Source: DASUXY01 sp035301985
Lineage (GTDB): Bacteria; Bacillota; Bacilli; Bacillales; Amphibacillaceae
DNA length: 64,000 nucleotides
Assembly (NCBI GenBank): GCA_035301985.1
Contig: DATGTE010000003.1
Coordinates: 62,001 to 126,000, forward strand
Direction: 5' to 3'
In this document: positions 47,293-56,688 of the stretch, piece by piece
How positions within the stretch are numbered: the stretch's first letter is position 1
Layout: each line of letters starts with the position of its first letter
The notes under the pieces: generated by a model
Database searches by the model: none
What the model was told of the DNA's origin: nothing
Seen by the model: the letters and a program-made list of their open reading frames with translations, nothing else
Program-made: the position numbers and the translations under genes

Positions 47293-49071
47293 TTGAATAA
47301 ATTGATTAAAGAGAAGCTGGCGATTCTTCCAGCACAACCTGGTTGTTACTTAATGAAAGATAAACATGATACGGTCATTTACGTTGGTAAATCGAAACGA
47401 TTAAAAAATAGAGTACGATCTTACTTCACAGGAGCTCATGATACAAAAACACAACGACTCGTACAAGAAATCGTTGATTTTGAATACATCGTGACCTCAA
47501 CGGAAATTGAAGCATTGATTCTCGAAATGAATTTGATTAAACAGTATGATCCAAAATACAATGTCATGCTGAAGGATGATAAGTCATATCCTTATTTGAA
47601 AATCACTTCAGAACGTCATCCAAGATTACTCATTACTAGACGAGTGAAAAATGATCAAGCGAAGTATTTCGGACCCTATCCAGATGTTAAGGCTGCCAAA
47701 GAGACGAAACGACTGTTGGATCGGTTATATCCGTTGAGAAAGTGTAATAATCCACCTGGGCGTTATTGTTTGTACTACCATATGAATCAATGTCTGGCTT
47801 GTAGTGATGAACCACCTCCACAAGAAGCGTATCGCACGATTATCCAAAACATTACATCTTTTTTGCGAGGTGGCTTTACGGAAATCAAACAAAATTTAAC
47901 AGAAAAAATGTATGAAGCGAGTGAACAATTGAATTTTGAACGAGCTAAAGAATTACGTGATCAAATTCAACATATTCAAGTTGTCATGGAACAACAGAAA
48001 ATGATATTAAACGATAATGTTGATCGTGATGTCTTTGCCTATGTTTATGACAAAGGGTGGATGTGTGTGCAAGTTTTCTTCGTTCGTCAAGGTAAATTGA
48101 TTGAAAGGGATGTGTCCATTTTCCCATACTTTTCAGACCCAGAAGATACGTTCATCAGCTTCGTCGGTCGTTTTTATTTACACGAAAATCATTTAAAACC
48201 GCAGGAGATCTTTGTCCCAATCGGCACGAAATATGAACTGTTAACTGAATTGTTAGATGTAGATGTCCATACGCCTTTCCGCGGTCCTAAAAGAAAACTG
48301 GTTGAATTAGCTGAAAAAAATGCAAAATTATCTCTTCAAGAAAGATTTACCCTGCTTGAACGGGATGAAGAGCGCACAATATTAGCTGTCGAAAAGCTAG
48401 GAGATGCATTGCGAATTGAAACACCACACCGAATTGAAGCGTTTGATAACTCGAATATTCAAGGTACAGATCCCGTCTCAGCGATGGTCGTTTTTATCGA
48501 TGGGCGTCCCGATAAAAAAGAATATCGCAAATATAAAATTAGAGGAGTCACGGGTCCTGATGACTATGAAACGATGCGAGAAGTCATTCGGAGGCGGTAT
48601 ACACGTGTATTAAAGGAAGAGCTGCCCCTGCCAGATTTAATTATTGTTGACGGTGGGAAAGGTCAGATGAGTGCTGCTTTAGATGTATTAGAAAATGAAT
48701 TGGCCTTAGATATTCCAATTTGCGGGCTCGTAAAAGATGACCGGCATCAGACGAGTGAATTATTGTATGGAGACCCACCAGAAATTATCCCTTTGTCAAG
48801 AAAATCAAAAGAATTTTATTTAGTTCAACGTATTCAAGATGAGGTTCATCGGTTTGCGATTACATTTCATCGTCAATTACGAGGGAAAAGTGCATTTCGA
48901 TCGAAACTAGATAACATCCCTGGAGTTGGAGATAAACGTCGAACAACATTGTTGCGTCATTTCAGGTCAATCGATGAAATTAAAAACGCATCCGTTGATG
49001 ACATTACTCGATTAGGCATTCCTGTCAATACGGCTCGTGAAATTGTCAAACAGTTAAATGAAAAACAATAA
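47293..49071 (+). CDS. uvrC: UvrABC excinuclease subunit C
   Basis: 592 residues. N-terminal GIY-YIG nuclease (GCYLMKDKHDTVIYVGKSK), Cys cluster (Cys151, 159, 167, 170), UVR domain (about 195-235), RNase H-like endonuclease domain (EAFDNSNIQGTDPVSAMVVF; LIIVDGGKGQ) and C-terminal HhH (IPGVGDKRRTTLLRHF). TTG 47293 gives MNKLIKEKLA, like the B. subtilis start, and is nine bases after AAGGGA; ATG 47284 touches that site. Odd point: the last two cysteines are separated by two residues (CLAC) instead of the usual three. Confidence 0.95.
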   Translation: MNKLIKEKLAILPAQPGCYLMKDKHDTVIYVGKSKRLKNRVRSYFTGAHDTKTQRLVQEIVDFEYIVTSTEIEALILEMNLIKQYDPKYNVMLKDDKSYPYLKITSERHPRLLITRRVKNDQAKYFGPYPDVKAAKETKRLLDRLYPLRKCNNPPGRYCLYYHMNQCLACSDEPPPQEAYRTIIQNITSFLRGGFTEIKQNLTEKMYEASEQLNFERAKELRDQIQHIQVVMEQQKMILNDNVDRDVFAYVYDKGWMCVQVFFVRQGKLIERDVSIFPYFSDPEDTFISFVGRFYLHENHLKPQEIFVPIGTKYELLTELLDVDVHTPFRGPKRKLVELAEKNAKLSLQERFTLLERDEERTILAVEKLGDALRIETPHRIEAFDNSNIQGTDPVSAMVVFIDGRPDKKEYRKYKIRGVTGPDDYETMREVIRRRYTRVLKEELPLPDLIIVDGGKGQMSAALDVLENELALDIPICGLVKDDRHQTSELLYGDPPEIIPLSRKSKEFYLVQRIQDEVHRFAITFHRQLRGKSAFRSKLDNIPGVGDKRRTTLLRHFRSIDEIKNASVDDITRLGIPVNTAREIVKQLNEKQ

Positions 49072-49112
49072 GGGTACGGTCACGATCGAGCGTGTACCGC
49101 ACCCTTATTTGT
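49070..49112 (+). terminator. Intrinsic terminator after uvrC
   Basis: Imperfect stem AAGGGTACGGTCACG/CGTGTACCGCACCCTT followed by ATTTGTTG. It starts at the uvrC stop codon. Confidence 0.75.
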
Positions 49113-49153
49113 TGTGTAAGACGTTCTCAATTCAACTATGTATTATCGCATTT

Positions 49154-49591
49154 TTAATGCACATCGATCACTTTAAACCGAATTTGGTGGATGCGATGGT
49201 TGATATCTTCTATACATTCGCATTCCGTTTCCTCAAGCTGCTGAATAGCTTCCGCTAAAAATCCTGCTTCTAATCGAAAATCCGCTTCAAAAGGTGCTTG
49301 TAGTCGGTGTACGACAGAATCCGAGAGCAAATGGAAGATAAGTTCTCTTCGTCTCTCCTTGACGAGCTCAAGATTTCCCCAGCCGATTTGCTGGAAAAAG
49401 TAGTAAATGTCCTCAAGTGTTTCGAATTCAAACTTGCGAGCTAAATTTTTTCCCATAAAGTATAAAATCGTCGATGATTCCTTCCCAAGTAAATCTGGAA
49501 GACTGATGTAGCGCAAAATGTCATAGCCAGCACCAGGTGTATGTAAATTTTCAAGCATAGACAAAGAGAATGGCTCTAGTTTTTTCAACAT
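49154..49591 (-). CDS. yslB: YslB family protein (DUF2507)
   Basis: 145 residues, soluble, beginning MLKKLEPFSLSMLENLHTPGAGYDILRY. Matches the YslB/DUF2507 family, a 4-vinyl-reductase-like fold found in Firmicutes; linked to cell-division control in some Gram-positives but the reaction is unknown. Located between uvrC and sdhC and on the opposite strand, as in B. subtilis; the aspartokinase gene lysC that I recall lying next to it in B. subtilis is absent. Confidence 0.88.
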   Translation of the reverse strand: MLKKLEPFSLSMLENLHTPGAGYDILRYISLPDLLGKESSTILYFMGKNLARKFEFETLEDIYYFFQQIGWGNLELVKERRRELIFHLLSDSVVHRLQAPFEADFRLEAGFLAEAIQQLEETECECIEDINHRIHQIRFKVIDVH

Positions 49592-49731
49592 CTGTCATCC
49601 TTTCGAGTAAAATCGTCAATAATATCTAATAAAAACATAAAATAAAACATATAAGGATGCTTTCAATTATACCACTGAGCTACGTCGATTTCATATTTTA
49701 TGCCATGTAATTTATTTACTGTAGCCTTTCC

Positions 49732-49760
49732 TTGACGCTTCTCTTAGATAGCAGTACAAT
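49732..49760 (+). promoter_or_regulatory. Promoter of sdhCAB
   Basis: TTGACG (49732-49737), 17-base spacer, TACAAT (49755-49760); leaves a leader of about 105 bases before sdhC. Confidence 0.7.
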
Positions 49761-49870
49761 AAACATGTCACAAATTGTACATTTACAGCCAGTAAGGGAA
49801 AATTCTTTACTGTCGACAAAGCATGCCACAAGAATTTAAAAAACACCAAAACTAAGGGGGGTAACAAACG

Positions 49871-50488
49871 GTGGAACATCGTGAGTATTTTTACAGAAGA
49901 TTGCACTCACTATTAGGAGTCATTCCAATCGGAGTTTTTTTGGTTCAACACTTAGTGGTGAATCACTTTGCTGTGTATGGAGAAGAAAGTTTTAATAAAG
50001 CGGCAGGATTTATGGAAGGATTACCATTCAGGATTGTACTAGAAACATTTATCATTTTCCTGCCGATACTATTTCACGCAGTGCTGGGAGTTTATATTGT
50101 TTTCGTAGCTAAAAACAATGTAGGGAAATATTCATACGGACGTAATTGGTTGTTTATGTTACAACGGGTTACGGGTGTTATTACATTGATCTTTATCGCT
50201 TGGCATGTATGGGAAACACGTGTACAAGTTGGACTAGGGAATGTAGAAGTAAACTACAGCTTAATGGAAGGTATTTTATCTAATCCATTTATGTTTGTAT
50301 TTTACCTAGTTGGAGTACTTTCAACAACATTTCACTTTTCTAACGGATTGTGGGGCTTCCTCGTTTCATGGGGCTTTGCACAATCACCAAAATCACAGAA
50401 GGTTATTACATACGTCACAATGCTCGTGTTTTTGGCTGTCAGTTACATCGGTGTAAGAACACTAATTCAATTTGCTTTTGGCGTATAA
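49871..50488 (+). CDS. sdhC: Succinate dehydrogenase cytochrome b558 subunit
   Basis: 205 residues, five membrane helices, several histidines suited to bind two hemes (RRLHSLLGVIP, QHLVVNHF, FHAVLG, AWHVW, TFHFSNG). Anchors SdhAB and passes electrons to menaquinone. GTG start at 49871 with AAGGGGGG upstream. First gene of sdhCAB. Confidence 0.95.
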   Translation: MEHREYFYRRLHSLLGVIPIGVFLVQHLVVNHFAVYGEESFNKAAGFMEGLPFRIVLETFIIFLPILFHAVLGVYIVFVAKNNVGKYSYGRNWLFMLQRVTGVITLIFIAWHVWETRVQVGLGNVEVNYSLMEGILSNPFMFVFYLVGVLSTTFHFSNGLWGFLVSWGFAQSPKSQKVITYVTMLVFLAVSYIGVRTLIQFAFGV

Positions 50489-50585
50489 CGAATCACGCTT
50501 CAGTGTAGAGACATGCTAAGTTTTAAAGTAATGAGTAAGTTGTTTAGAGCGTCGTTTTAACGATAAAGGAGTGAGTTTTTATACT

Positions 50586-52349
50586 ATGAGTAAACGTAAA
50601 GTAGCTGTTGTTGGTGGCGGTCTTGCTGGACTGATGGCAACAATTAAAGCTGCAGAAGCTGGTGTAAATGTTGATCTGTTTTCTATTGTTCCTGTTAAAC
50701 GCTCTCACTCAGTGTGCGCCCAAGGTGGAATCAATGGAGCAGTAAATACAAAGGGTGAAGGGGATTCTCCTTGGATCCATTTTGATGATACCGTTTACGG
50801 TGGGGACTTTTTAGCGAACCAACCACCTGTTAAAGCGATGTGTGAAGCAGCACCGGGGATTATAAACTTGTTGGATCGTATGGGAGTAATGTTTAACCGT
50901 ACACCAGAAGGTTTGCTTGACTTTAGACGATTCGGTGGGACACAACACCATCGTACGGCATATGCAGGTGCAACGACAGGGCAACAATTGTTGTATGCAT
51001 TAGATGAACAAGTCCGTCGCTTTGAAGTACAAGGGCTTGTAACAAAATATGAAAACTGGGAGTTCATCGGTGCTGTTATCGATGATGAAGGTAAGGGTCG
51101 AGGGATTGTTGCACAGAATCTTAAGTCCCATGAAATACAATCCTTCCCGTCTGATGCGACAATTATCGCTACAGGTGGACCGGGAATTATTTTTGGTAAA
51201 TCAACAAACTCGGTGATTAATACAGGATCTGCGGCGAGCATTTTATATCAACAAGGTGCAAAATATGCAAATGGTGAATTTATTCAAATTCATCCAACTG
51301 CAATCCCAGGAGATGACAAACTCCGGTTGATGAGTGAGTCCGCTCGAGGTGAAGGTGGACGGATTTGGACATACAAAGATGGTGAGCCATGGTATTTCTT
51401 AGAAGAAAAATATCCAGCGTACGGAAACCTCGTACCGCGAGATATTGCAACACGTGAAATTTTTGATGTTTGCGTAAACCAAAAGCTTGGTATTAATGGC
51501 GAAAACATGGTTTATCTAGACTTATCTCATAAAGATCCAGATGAGCTTGACGTTAAGCTCGGTGGAATTATTGAAATATATGAGAAATTCGTTGGGGAAG
51601 ACCCACGAAAAGTACCGATGAAAATATTCCCAGCTGTTCACTATTCAATGGGTGGACTTTGGGTAGACTATGATCAAATGACAAGCATTCCGGGAATCTT
51701 TGCCGCTGGAGAGTGTGAATACTCACAGCACGGTGGAAACCGTCTAGGAGCAAACTCCTTGTTATCAGCAATTTATGGTGGGATGGTAGCTGGTCCGAAA
51801 GCGATTGAATATATCGAGGGACTCGATAAGCATGTTGAAGATCTTCCATCCAAGCTCTTCGAAGATCGCGTAAAAGAAGAAGAGGAAAAGTTTGAAGAGC
51901 TCATGAAAATGGATGGCGGTGAAAATGCTTATCAACTCCATAAAGAACTCGGTGAATGGATGACAGATAACGTTACAGTTGTTCGTCACAATGATAAATT
52001 ATTAGAAACCGATAAGAAAATTCAAGAACTATTAAAACGATGGGAAAACATTAGTATTAATGATACGTCGCGTTGGAGTAACCAAGGTGTAATGTTCACG
52101 CGTCAGCTTAAGAATATGATGCATCTAGCTCGAGTCATTACAATGGGAGCCTATCATCGTGATGAGAGTAGGGGAGCTCATTACAAGCCAGAATTCCCAG
52201 AGCGTAATGATGAAGAATGGTTAAAAACAACGATTGCTACTTTTAATGAAGAGAAGAATGCTCCAGAATTTACGTATGAGGATGTGGATGTATCATTAAT
52301 TAAGCCACGTAAACGTGACTATACGAAAAAAAGCGAAGGGAGTAAGTAA
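50586..52349 (+). CDS. sdhA: Succinate dehydrogenase flavoprotein subunit
   Basis: 587 residues. Dinucleotide-binding GGGLAGLMA near the N-terminus, covalent-FAD His41 in KRSHSVCAQGGING, and catalytic regions HPTAIPGDDKL and the GGNRLGANSLL capping stretch. Oxidises succinate to fumarate. ATG 50586 (MSKRKVAVVGGG) gives the family N-terminus; the GTG at 50571 lies within the ribosome site AAAGGAGTG. Confidence 0.97.
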   Translation: MSKRKVAVVGGGLAGLMATIKAAEAGVNVDLFSIVPVKRSHSVCAQGGINGAVNTKGEGDSPWIHFDDTVYGGDFLANQPPVKAMCEAAPGIINLLDRMGVMFNRTPEGLLDFRRFGGTQHHRTAYAGATTGQQLLYALDEQVRRFEVQGLVTKYENWEFIGAVIDDEGKGRGIVAQNLKSHEIQSFPSDATIIATGGPGIIFGKSTNSVINTGSAASILYQQGAKYANGEFIQIHPTAIPGDDKLRLMSESARGEGGRIWTYKDGEPWYFLEEKYPAYGNLVPRDIATREIFDVCVNQKLGINGENMVYLDLSHKDPDELDVKLGGIIEIYEKFVGEDPRKVPMKIFPAVHYSMGGLWVDYDQMTSIPGIFAAGECEYSQHGGNRLGANSLLSAIYGGMVAGPKAIEYIEGLDKHVEDLPSKLFEDRVKEEEEKFEELMKMDGGENAYQLHKELGEWMTDNVTVVRHNDKLLETDKKIQELLKRWENISINDTSRWSNQGVMFTRQLKNMMHLARVITMGAYHRDESRGAHYKPEFPERNDEEWLKTTIATFNEEKNAPEFTYEDVDVSLIKPRKRDYTKKSEGSK

Positions 52350-52351
52350 TA

Positions 52352-53116
52352 ATGGCCGAACAAAAAACGGTAACGTTTATTATTACTAGACAAGATGGCC
52401 CAGATAGTACTCCTTATAAAGAAACGTTTAAAATTCCTTATCGAAGAAATATGAATATTATTTCTGGTTTAATGGAAATTCAAAAAAATCCTGTCAATGC
52501 TCAGGGAGAAAAGACAAGTCCCGTTCAGTGGGATAGTAACTGTCTGGAGGAAGTCTGTGGAGCTTGTTCTATGGTGATTAATGGAACTGCTAGACAATCT
52601 TGTGCGACTTTAGTGGATGAACTAGAACAACCAATTTATTTGGAACCGATGTCTACATTTCCTGTTGTTCGCGACTTGATTATAGATCGTGAACGCATGT
52701 TTGATGATCTAAAACGTATTAAAGCATGGATCCCTATAGATGGTACGCATGATCTTGGACCTGGCCCACGAATGGCGGAAAAAAACCGTCAATGGGCATA
52801 TGAGTTATCCAAATGTATGACATGTGGTGTTTGTTTAGAAGCTTGTCCAAACGTTAATGAAAAATCAAACTTTATTGGCCCAGCGTTGTTATCTTTACCA
52901 CGTTTATACAATAACCATCCGACAGGAGCCATGAATAAAAGTGAACGTCTTGATGCGCTCATGCAAGATGGTGGGGTAACGGGTTGCGGTAACTCACAAA
53001 ACTGTGTTCAAGTTTGCCCGAAAGGCATTCCATTGACAACATCAATCGCTTCTATGAACCGGCAAACAACGTTACAAGCTTTTAAAAACTTTTTTGGAAG
53101 CGACCAAGCCAACTAA
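52352..53116 (+). CDS. sdhB: Succinate dehydrogenase iron-sulfur subunit
   Basis: 254 residues. Cysteines for the 2Fe-2S (CLEEVCGACSM and a later C), 4Fe-4S (CMTCGVCLEACP) and 3Fe-4S (GCGNSQNCVQVCPKG) clusters are all present. Starts two bases after sdhA, so the operon is tightly coupled. Confidence 0.97.
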   Translation: MAEQKTVTFIITRQDGPDSTPYKETFKIPYRRNMNIISGLMEIQKNPVNAQGEKTSPVQWDSNCLEEVCGACSMVINGTARQSCATLVDELEQPIYLEPMSTFPVVRDLIIDRERMFDDLKRIKAWIPIDGTHDLGPGPRMAEKNRQWAYELSKCMTCGVCLEACPNVNEKSNFIGPALLSLPRLYNNHPTGAMNKSERLDALMQDGGVTGCGNSQNCVQVCPKGIPLTTSIASMNRQTTLQAFKNFFGSDQAN

Positions 53117-53131
53117 TCAAAACATCCTATC

Positions 53132-53171
53132 AACGAACCCTTGCCTTATCGGTGGTGAGGGTTTGTTTTAA
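53132..53171 (+). terminator. Hairpin after sdhB
   Basis: AACGAACCCT/AGGGTTTGTT stem with inner GCC/GGT pairs, then TTTAAA. Confidence 0.65.
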
Positions 53172-53236
53172 ACGATCAATTGTGCGAATTTTCAGTGTGT
53201 ATAGCGTTTTAGTAAGTATACGTGAGGAGGTACGAG

Positions 53237-53677
53237 ATGAAAGAAATATCTTATATAAAAAATATAGACAAATGGCGTGCAGGATTTTCATTTTCAATGC
53301 CAATTCGGATTCGCTTTTCTGAGGTCGACATGTTTGGCCATATGAATAATGTTTCGACATTCACTTATTTTGAAGTGGCAAGAATTGAATTTTTAAAGTC
53401 AATCGGATTATTTGGGAATGATGACAAATCGGGAATTCCCATTGTGGCTGATCTACAATGTGATTATCTTATGCAAGTATTTTTTGATGAGAATATAAGC
53501 TTGTTTGTAAAAGCAACTGACGTAGGAACAACGTCATTTGATCTTCATTATATGGGGGTCAATGAACGAGATGATATCTGTTTTACAGGCCGTGGAAGAA
53601 TGGTGTATGTCGATTCAAAAAGTGGAAAACCGATTCCCTTAAGCGAAACGATGAAAAACCAATTATTAAAACAATAA
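53237..53677 (+). CDS. ysmA: YsmA-type acyl-CoA thioesterase
   Basis: 146 residues, hotdog fold of the 4HBT/YbgC kind, with RIRFSEVDMFGHMNNVSTFTYFE, in which the Asp of the SEVDMFGHMNN motif is the catalytic residue. ATG 53237 follows GAGGAGG. Downstream of sdhB as in B. subtilis. Physiological substrate unknown. Confidence 0.88.
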   Translation: MKEISYIKNIDKWRAGFSFSMPIRIRFSEVDMFGHMNNVSTFTYFEVARIEFLKSIGLFGNDDKSGIPIVADLQCDYLMQVFFDENISLFVKATDVGTTSFDLHYMGVNERDDICFTGRGRMVYVDSKSGKPIPLSETMKNQLLKQ

Positions 53678-53754
53678 ATATATGTAATACGATTTCATTA
53701 CGATGAGCCTACAGGAGAGCACGAGGCTAGGATCAAATCGTTTGAAAAGGAATA

Positions 53755-53914
53755 AACCGCATGGAATTTTATATAAAAATCTTGATTTTATGCGGTTGTA
53801 TTTTGTTGATTAAATCAAAAATCAATTCATTTTCGACTTATGTTAGGGCCTCTTTCAATACGCTTGATCGCTATAAGAGCAAAACCGACTTTTCTTCATT
53901 GAAAAGTCGGTTTT
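53755..53914. terminator. Two inverted repeats between ysmA and gerE
   Basis: AACCGCAT (53755-53762)/ATGCGGTT (53790-53797), and a perfect 14-base stem AAAACCGACTTTTC/GAAAAGTCGGTTTT (53881-53914) with a 6-base loop. The second can serve as terminator for both convergent genes. A 78-codon reading (53761-53997) runs through both and is not accepted as a gene. Confidence 0.6.
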
Positions 53915-53993
53915 CACAAGTGAACGATAGATTTATAATAGGCAGATGTTGGAGTATCGTGACGATACTTTCTCCAGTGGCTTCCTATTTCGT

Positions 53994-54218
53994 TTAGAGT
54001 TTTAACTCCCCCATACGAAGGAGTTCTACCACGGCTTGTGAACGCCCCTTGACACCTAACTTTTGCATAGCATTTGAAATGTGATTTCGAACTGTTTTTT
54101 CGGAAATGAATAACTCCTGGGCAATATCTCTCGTTGTTTTATCTTGTACTAAAAGTTCGAATACTTCTCTTTCCCGTTTTGTTAATATATTCTTTGATTG
54201 AAAGTTGTTGTCCTTCAA
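53994..54218 (-). CDS. gerE: Spore-coat gene regulator GerE
   Basis: 74 residues, the same size as B. subtilis GerE, and nearly identical in the LuxR-type helix-turn-helix: LTKREREVFELLVQDKTT then ISEKTVRNHISNAMQKLGVKGRSQAVVELLRMGEL. Late mother-cell regulator of sigma-K coat genes. TTG start at 54218 is seven bases after AAGGAGGGG. It is transcribed toward ysmA; as I recall it is co-directional with sdh in B. subtilis, which would make this a small inversion at the edge of the accessory island. Confidence 0.95.
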   Translation of the reverse strand: MKDNNFQSKNILTKREREVFELLVQDKTTRDIAQELFISEKTVRNHISNAMQKLGVKGRSQAVVELLRMGELKL

Positions 54219-54381
54219 ATGTAAACCCCTCCTTGCTGTCAATAGAGCTGCAAAATGAAGGGAAATTATTTAGTCAATAATAGCTTATGTGAAAGCAATT
54301 AAACGGTGCGTACATTTATAAGGGTTAACTAAAATCTTCTTAGCAGTGAGATTAATCAACAAATTCAAGCCAGATGGGCCC

Positions 54382-54769
54382 CTACATGAGATGAGTACTC
54401 TTGCTTTTAGCTCCAGGTTTGTAACAGCCTTCTCTTAGCGGACAAACTTTCCATTTTTTCCACGTCAAAATAATAGGTATCTGTTTGGTTCTTAGCGACC
54501 CCTTTCTTTCCTTGGCGTGCTTTCCGAATCGCCAAATGTCCAGCTTTACAGACATACATTCCTGCATCTTTATTAAATTCAAACTCATCTTCTTTTTTAC
54601 CTTGTGTAATGGCTGGGTTTAATTTCGCTACTAAATCTATGTCATTTTTATGGGTGTATTCTATATTACCCTTCTCTGTATAAGCTGTATCTCCAATAAT
54701 TGTTTCTACTTTTATACCGGCTTTCATACTTCTTTCAATTAGTGATTCTAGTTGATGACATGGTAGCAT
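54382..54769 (-). pseudogene. IS1182-type transposase fragment, frameshifted
   Basis: Frame one (54769-54407) reads through IIGDTAYTEKGNIEYTHKND and EFEFNKDAGMYVCKAGH; the reading then shifts near 54450 to continue as KVCPLREGCYKPGAKSKS in another frame (to 54382). These blocks belong to the DDE domain and Cys-rich tail of IS1182-type transposases. Both ends are missing, so it is an inactive relic. Confidence 0.8.
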
Positions 54770-54930
54770 AATGAATCATTCTATTTCATCTCATGTTACC
54801 AAATCAAAGAGGCACCATAAAGAAAAAACTCTTCTAAAAATGGACAGAGACACGCGGTAAGAGTCATGACGAGGAGGACAGTGAAAATGATGACTGCTTT
54901 TTTAATTTCTAAGTTACATGGTCTAACTCC

Positions 54931-55450
54931 ACCGTCTTTAGACGGTATCCGTTTTTAGCCTTATCTTTAGCTGTCCATACTAAGATATGAGGTGAAAAGT
55001 ATGGACGGATATAAAAAGAATAGCCATGCAGTATATGATATATAAAATATTAAAATATCACGTTATTTGGGTAACCAAGTATAAAGTATTACGTGGAGAA
55101 ATAGCCGTAAGAACAAGGGAACTAATAAGACAGGGGGTGTGAAGCAAGAGGATTAACCATCTTGCAAGAAAGTGTTGGAAAAGAGCATATTCATTTACTA
55201 CTAACATGTCCACCGAGTCTTGCGCCAAGTAAAATCATGCAATACTTAAAAGGAAGGCCCTCTCAATTACTTCAAGATCCATTTCCAGAGTTGAAAAATA
55301 GATACTGGGGACAGCATTTGTGGACAAGAGGATATTTCTGCGCAACAGTAGGCAAAGTGGATGAAGAAACGAACGATATATTCCAAATAGAAGATTGAGT
55401 TCAGTCAACGTTTAACGTGCTTTAGCATGGGATTTCAGATGACTTGAGTC
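54931..55450 (+). mobile_element. Decayed IS200/IS605-type element
   Basis: Left end: hairpin CCGTCTTTAGACGG (54932-54945), typical subterminal stem-loop of IS200/IS605. Right end: CGTGCTTTAGCATG stem near 55418-55431, then GGGATTTCAG. Between them is a broken tnpA. The element has no inverted terminal repeats, as expected. Exact ends are approximate. Confidence 0.7.
55001..55398 (+). pseudogene. Broken TnpA (Y1 transposase) of IS200/IS605
   Basis: Starts ATGGACGGATATAAA... and reads YKKNSHAVYDI, then after shifts HVIWVTKY, and from 55162 in one frame LQESVGKEHIHLLLTCPPSLAP...QYLKGRPSQLLQ...YWGQHLWTRGYFCATVGKVDEE. The HUH motif (HIHLLL) is intact, but at least two frameshifts split the gene, and the tyrosine-containing C-terminus is altered. 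Confidence 0.8.
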
Positions 55451-55719
55451 TTTACCATCGTCTTTAGCGAAGAGCCACATTTTTTTGCTGTTCTCTTATA
55501 CTTCTTTTTCTTCTTCAAATCTTCTTTAATCCACTTATCTACTATCTGCTTAACTGAATCCATCACCCGTGCTTTTCGTTTTTGCTTTCTCTTTCTTTTG
55601 AACTCTTCCTGATTTGCATACTTACTAACTGTACGTGGGTCAACTTCCATTTTTCTTGCCACATCTGCATAGATTTCACCTTTTTGACTTACCTCATGTC
55701 TGATATAATTAAATGCCAG
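55437..55719 (-). pseudogene. IS21-type IstA N-terminal fragment
   Basis: On the minus strand the frame reads LAFNYIRHEVSQKGEIYADV then ARKMEVDPRTVSKYANQEEF and a Lys-rich stretch DKWIKEDLKKKKKYKRTAKK, the N-terminal helix-turn-helix region of IS21 IstA. A stop codon lies where the start should be and the catalytic domain is gone. Confidence 0.65.
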
Positions 55720-55748
55720 TCCCTACATTATTAGTTTGCCATAAATAA

Positions 55749-55961
55749 TCAAAAGGTGATGAATTTCAAAATGTTTTACTAATATCTAACACATTTGACT
55801 TTTTGACTCCTCCTAAATTAGATGAAAACGAAGAACATCTTATTCAGTATGTAGGTATTAATAGAGCCATGGATAGACTATTTATAGTAACACCTAAACT
55901 ATTAGAAAAGGATAAAAAAATAATTAAAGAAAATTTTGACATCCAAATAATATATTTGTGA
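55749..55961 (+). pseudogene. C-terminal remnant of a UvrD/Rep-type helicase
   Basis: A 70-codon open frame preceded directly by a stop: SKGDEFQNVLLISNTFDFL (helicase motif V type) and then LIQYVGINRAMDRLFIVTP (motif VI type, usual form YVGITRA). The N-terminal three quarters of the helicase is absent. Similar domains occur in UvrD-type proteins of defence or plasmid systems, but too little remains to say which. Confidence 0.65.
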
Positions 55962-56093
55962 AAATGTATTCAAAAGTATTTTTTATTCAACAAACGGGCC
56001 AGATTGTTGAAGATCAAAGATATAAAATGATCAAATTTTTTTATAAAAGTTCAACCAAAATGGGCTGGAAAAATTAACAAAGTATAACCAAAT

Positions 56094-56679
56094 ATGCAAG
56101 TGATTACTATTAAAATAATTCCCAACTTGCCAAAAAAACAATTAAAGTTATTGATGTTTTTAAGGGAACTGTGTGTGTCGTTTTATGACGATTTAAAACC
56201 TAACTCCAGCTCCAACTCCAACGTTACTGCGCAAACTGATAATACTCAAAGTATTGTTGTAGTTACAGGTGATGAAGCGTAACGGTATTCTTCGATGAGG
56301 ATAAGACTGCATTGCAGACAAATAAAATGTTAGTGACCAAGAATGGGGTAGGAAATTTCCGAGTTGAGACGTATTTGGACGGAACGCTTGGTTAATTCTG
56401 AGGATACTGTGATTTTTTATATCACAGATGAAGAAATGCTTGCAGAAGAGCCGGTTGACTCTGGAATTCAACCGATGGGTGTAGGCGCAGTGCAACTTGT
56501 CTTGTAGCAGTGCTTGGCGTTGGTGGTACGACGGCTTATATTATTGCGGTTGCGTGTGGTGGTTCTTGTGCAGCACCGACACCAGTGACTGACCCATATG
56601 TGCTACATGTATTGGTGCATATGCAGTGCTTGGTGCTGGTGGTATCGCTAGAGTGGTAGCTTGTTTCAAGTATTTGTGA
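56094..56679 (+). pseudogene. Frameshifted secreted Cys-rich peptide precursor (bacteriocin-like)
   Basis: Five reading-frame segments, each ending at or near a stop, join into one protein by single-base shifts: 56094-56280 (LKPNSSSNSNVTAQTDNTQS), about 56282-56390 (TVFFDEDKTALQTNKMLVTK), about 56390-56505 (DTVIFYITDEEMLAEEPVDS), about 56490-56600 (LGVGGTTAYIIAVACGGSC), and 56600-56679 (ICATCIGAYAVLGAGGIARV then VACFKYL). The C-terminus is hydrophobic, Gly/Ala-rich and has five or six cysteines, as in large cleaved peptide bacteriocins of the halocin C8 kind. Family not certain. At least four shifts make it inactive. Confidence 0.5.
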
Positions 56680-56688
56680 GGTGATTTG

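Noticed and set aside
53761..53997. 78-codon frame between ysmA and gerE with a ribosome-site-like AAAGGA
   Set aside because: Two strong hairpins lie inside it and it overlaps the gerE stop; no family resemblance.
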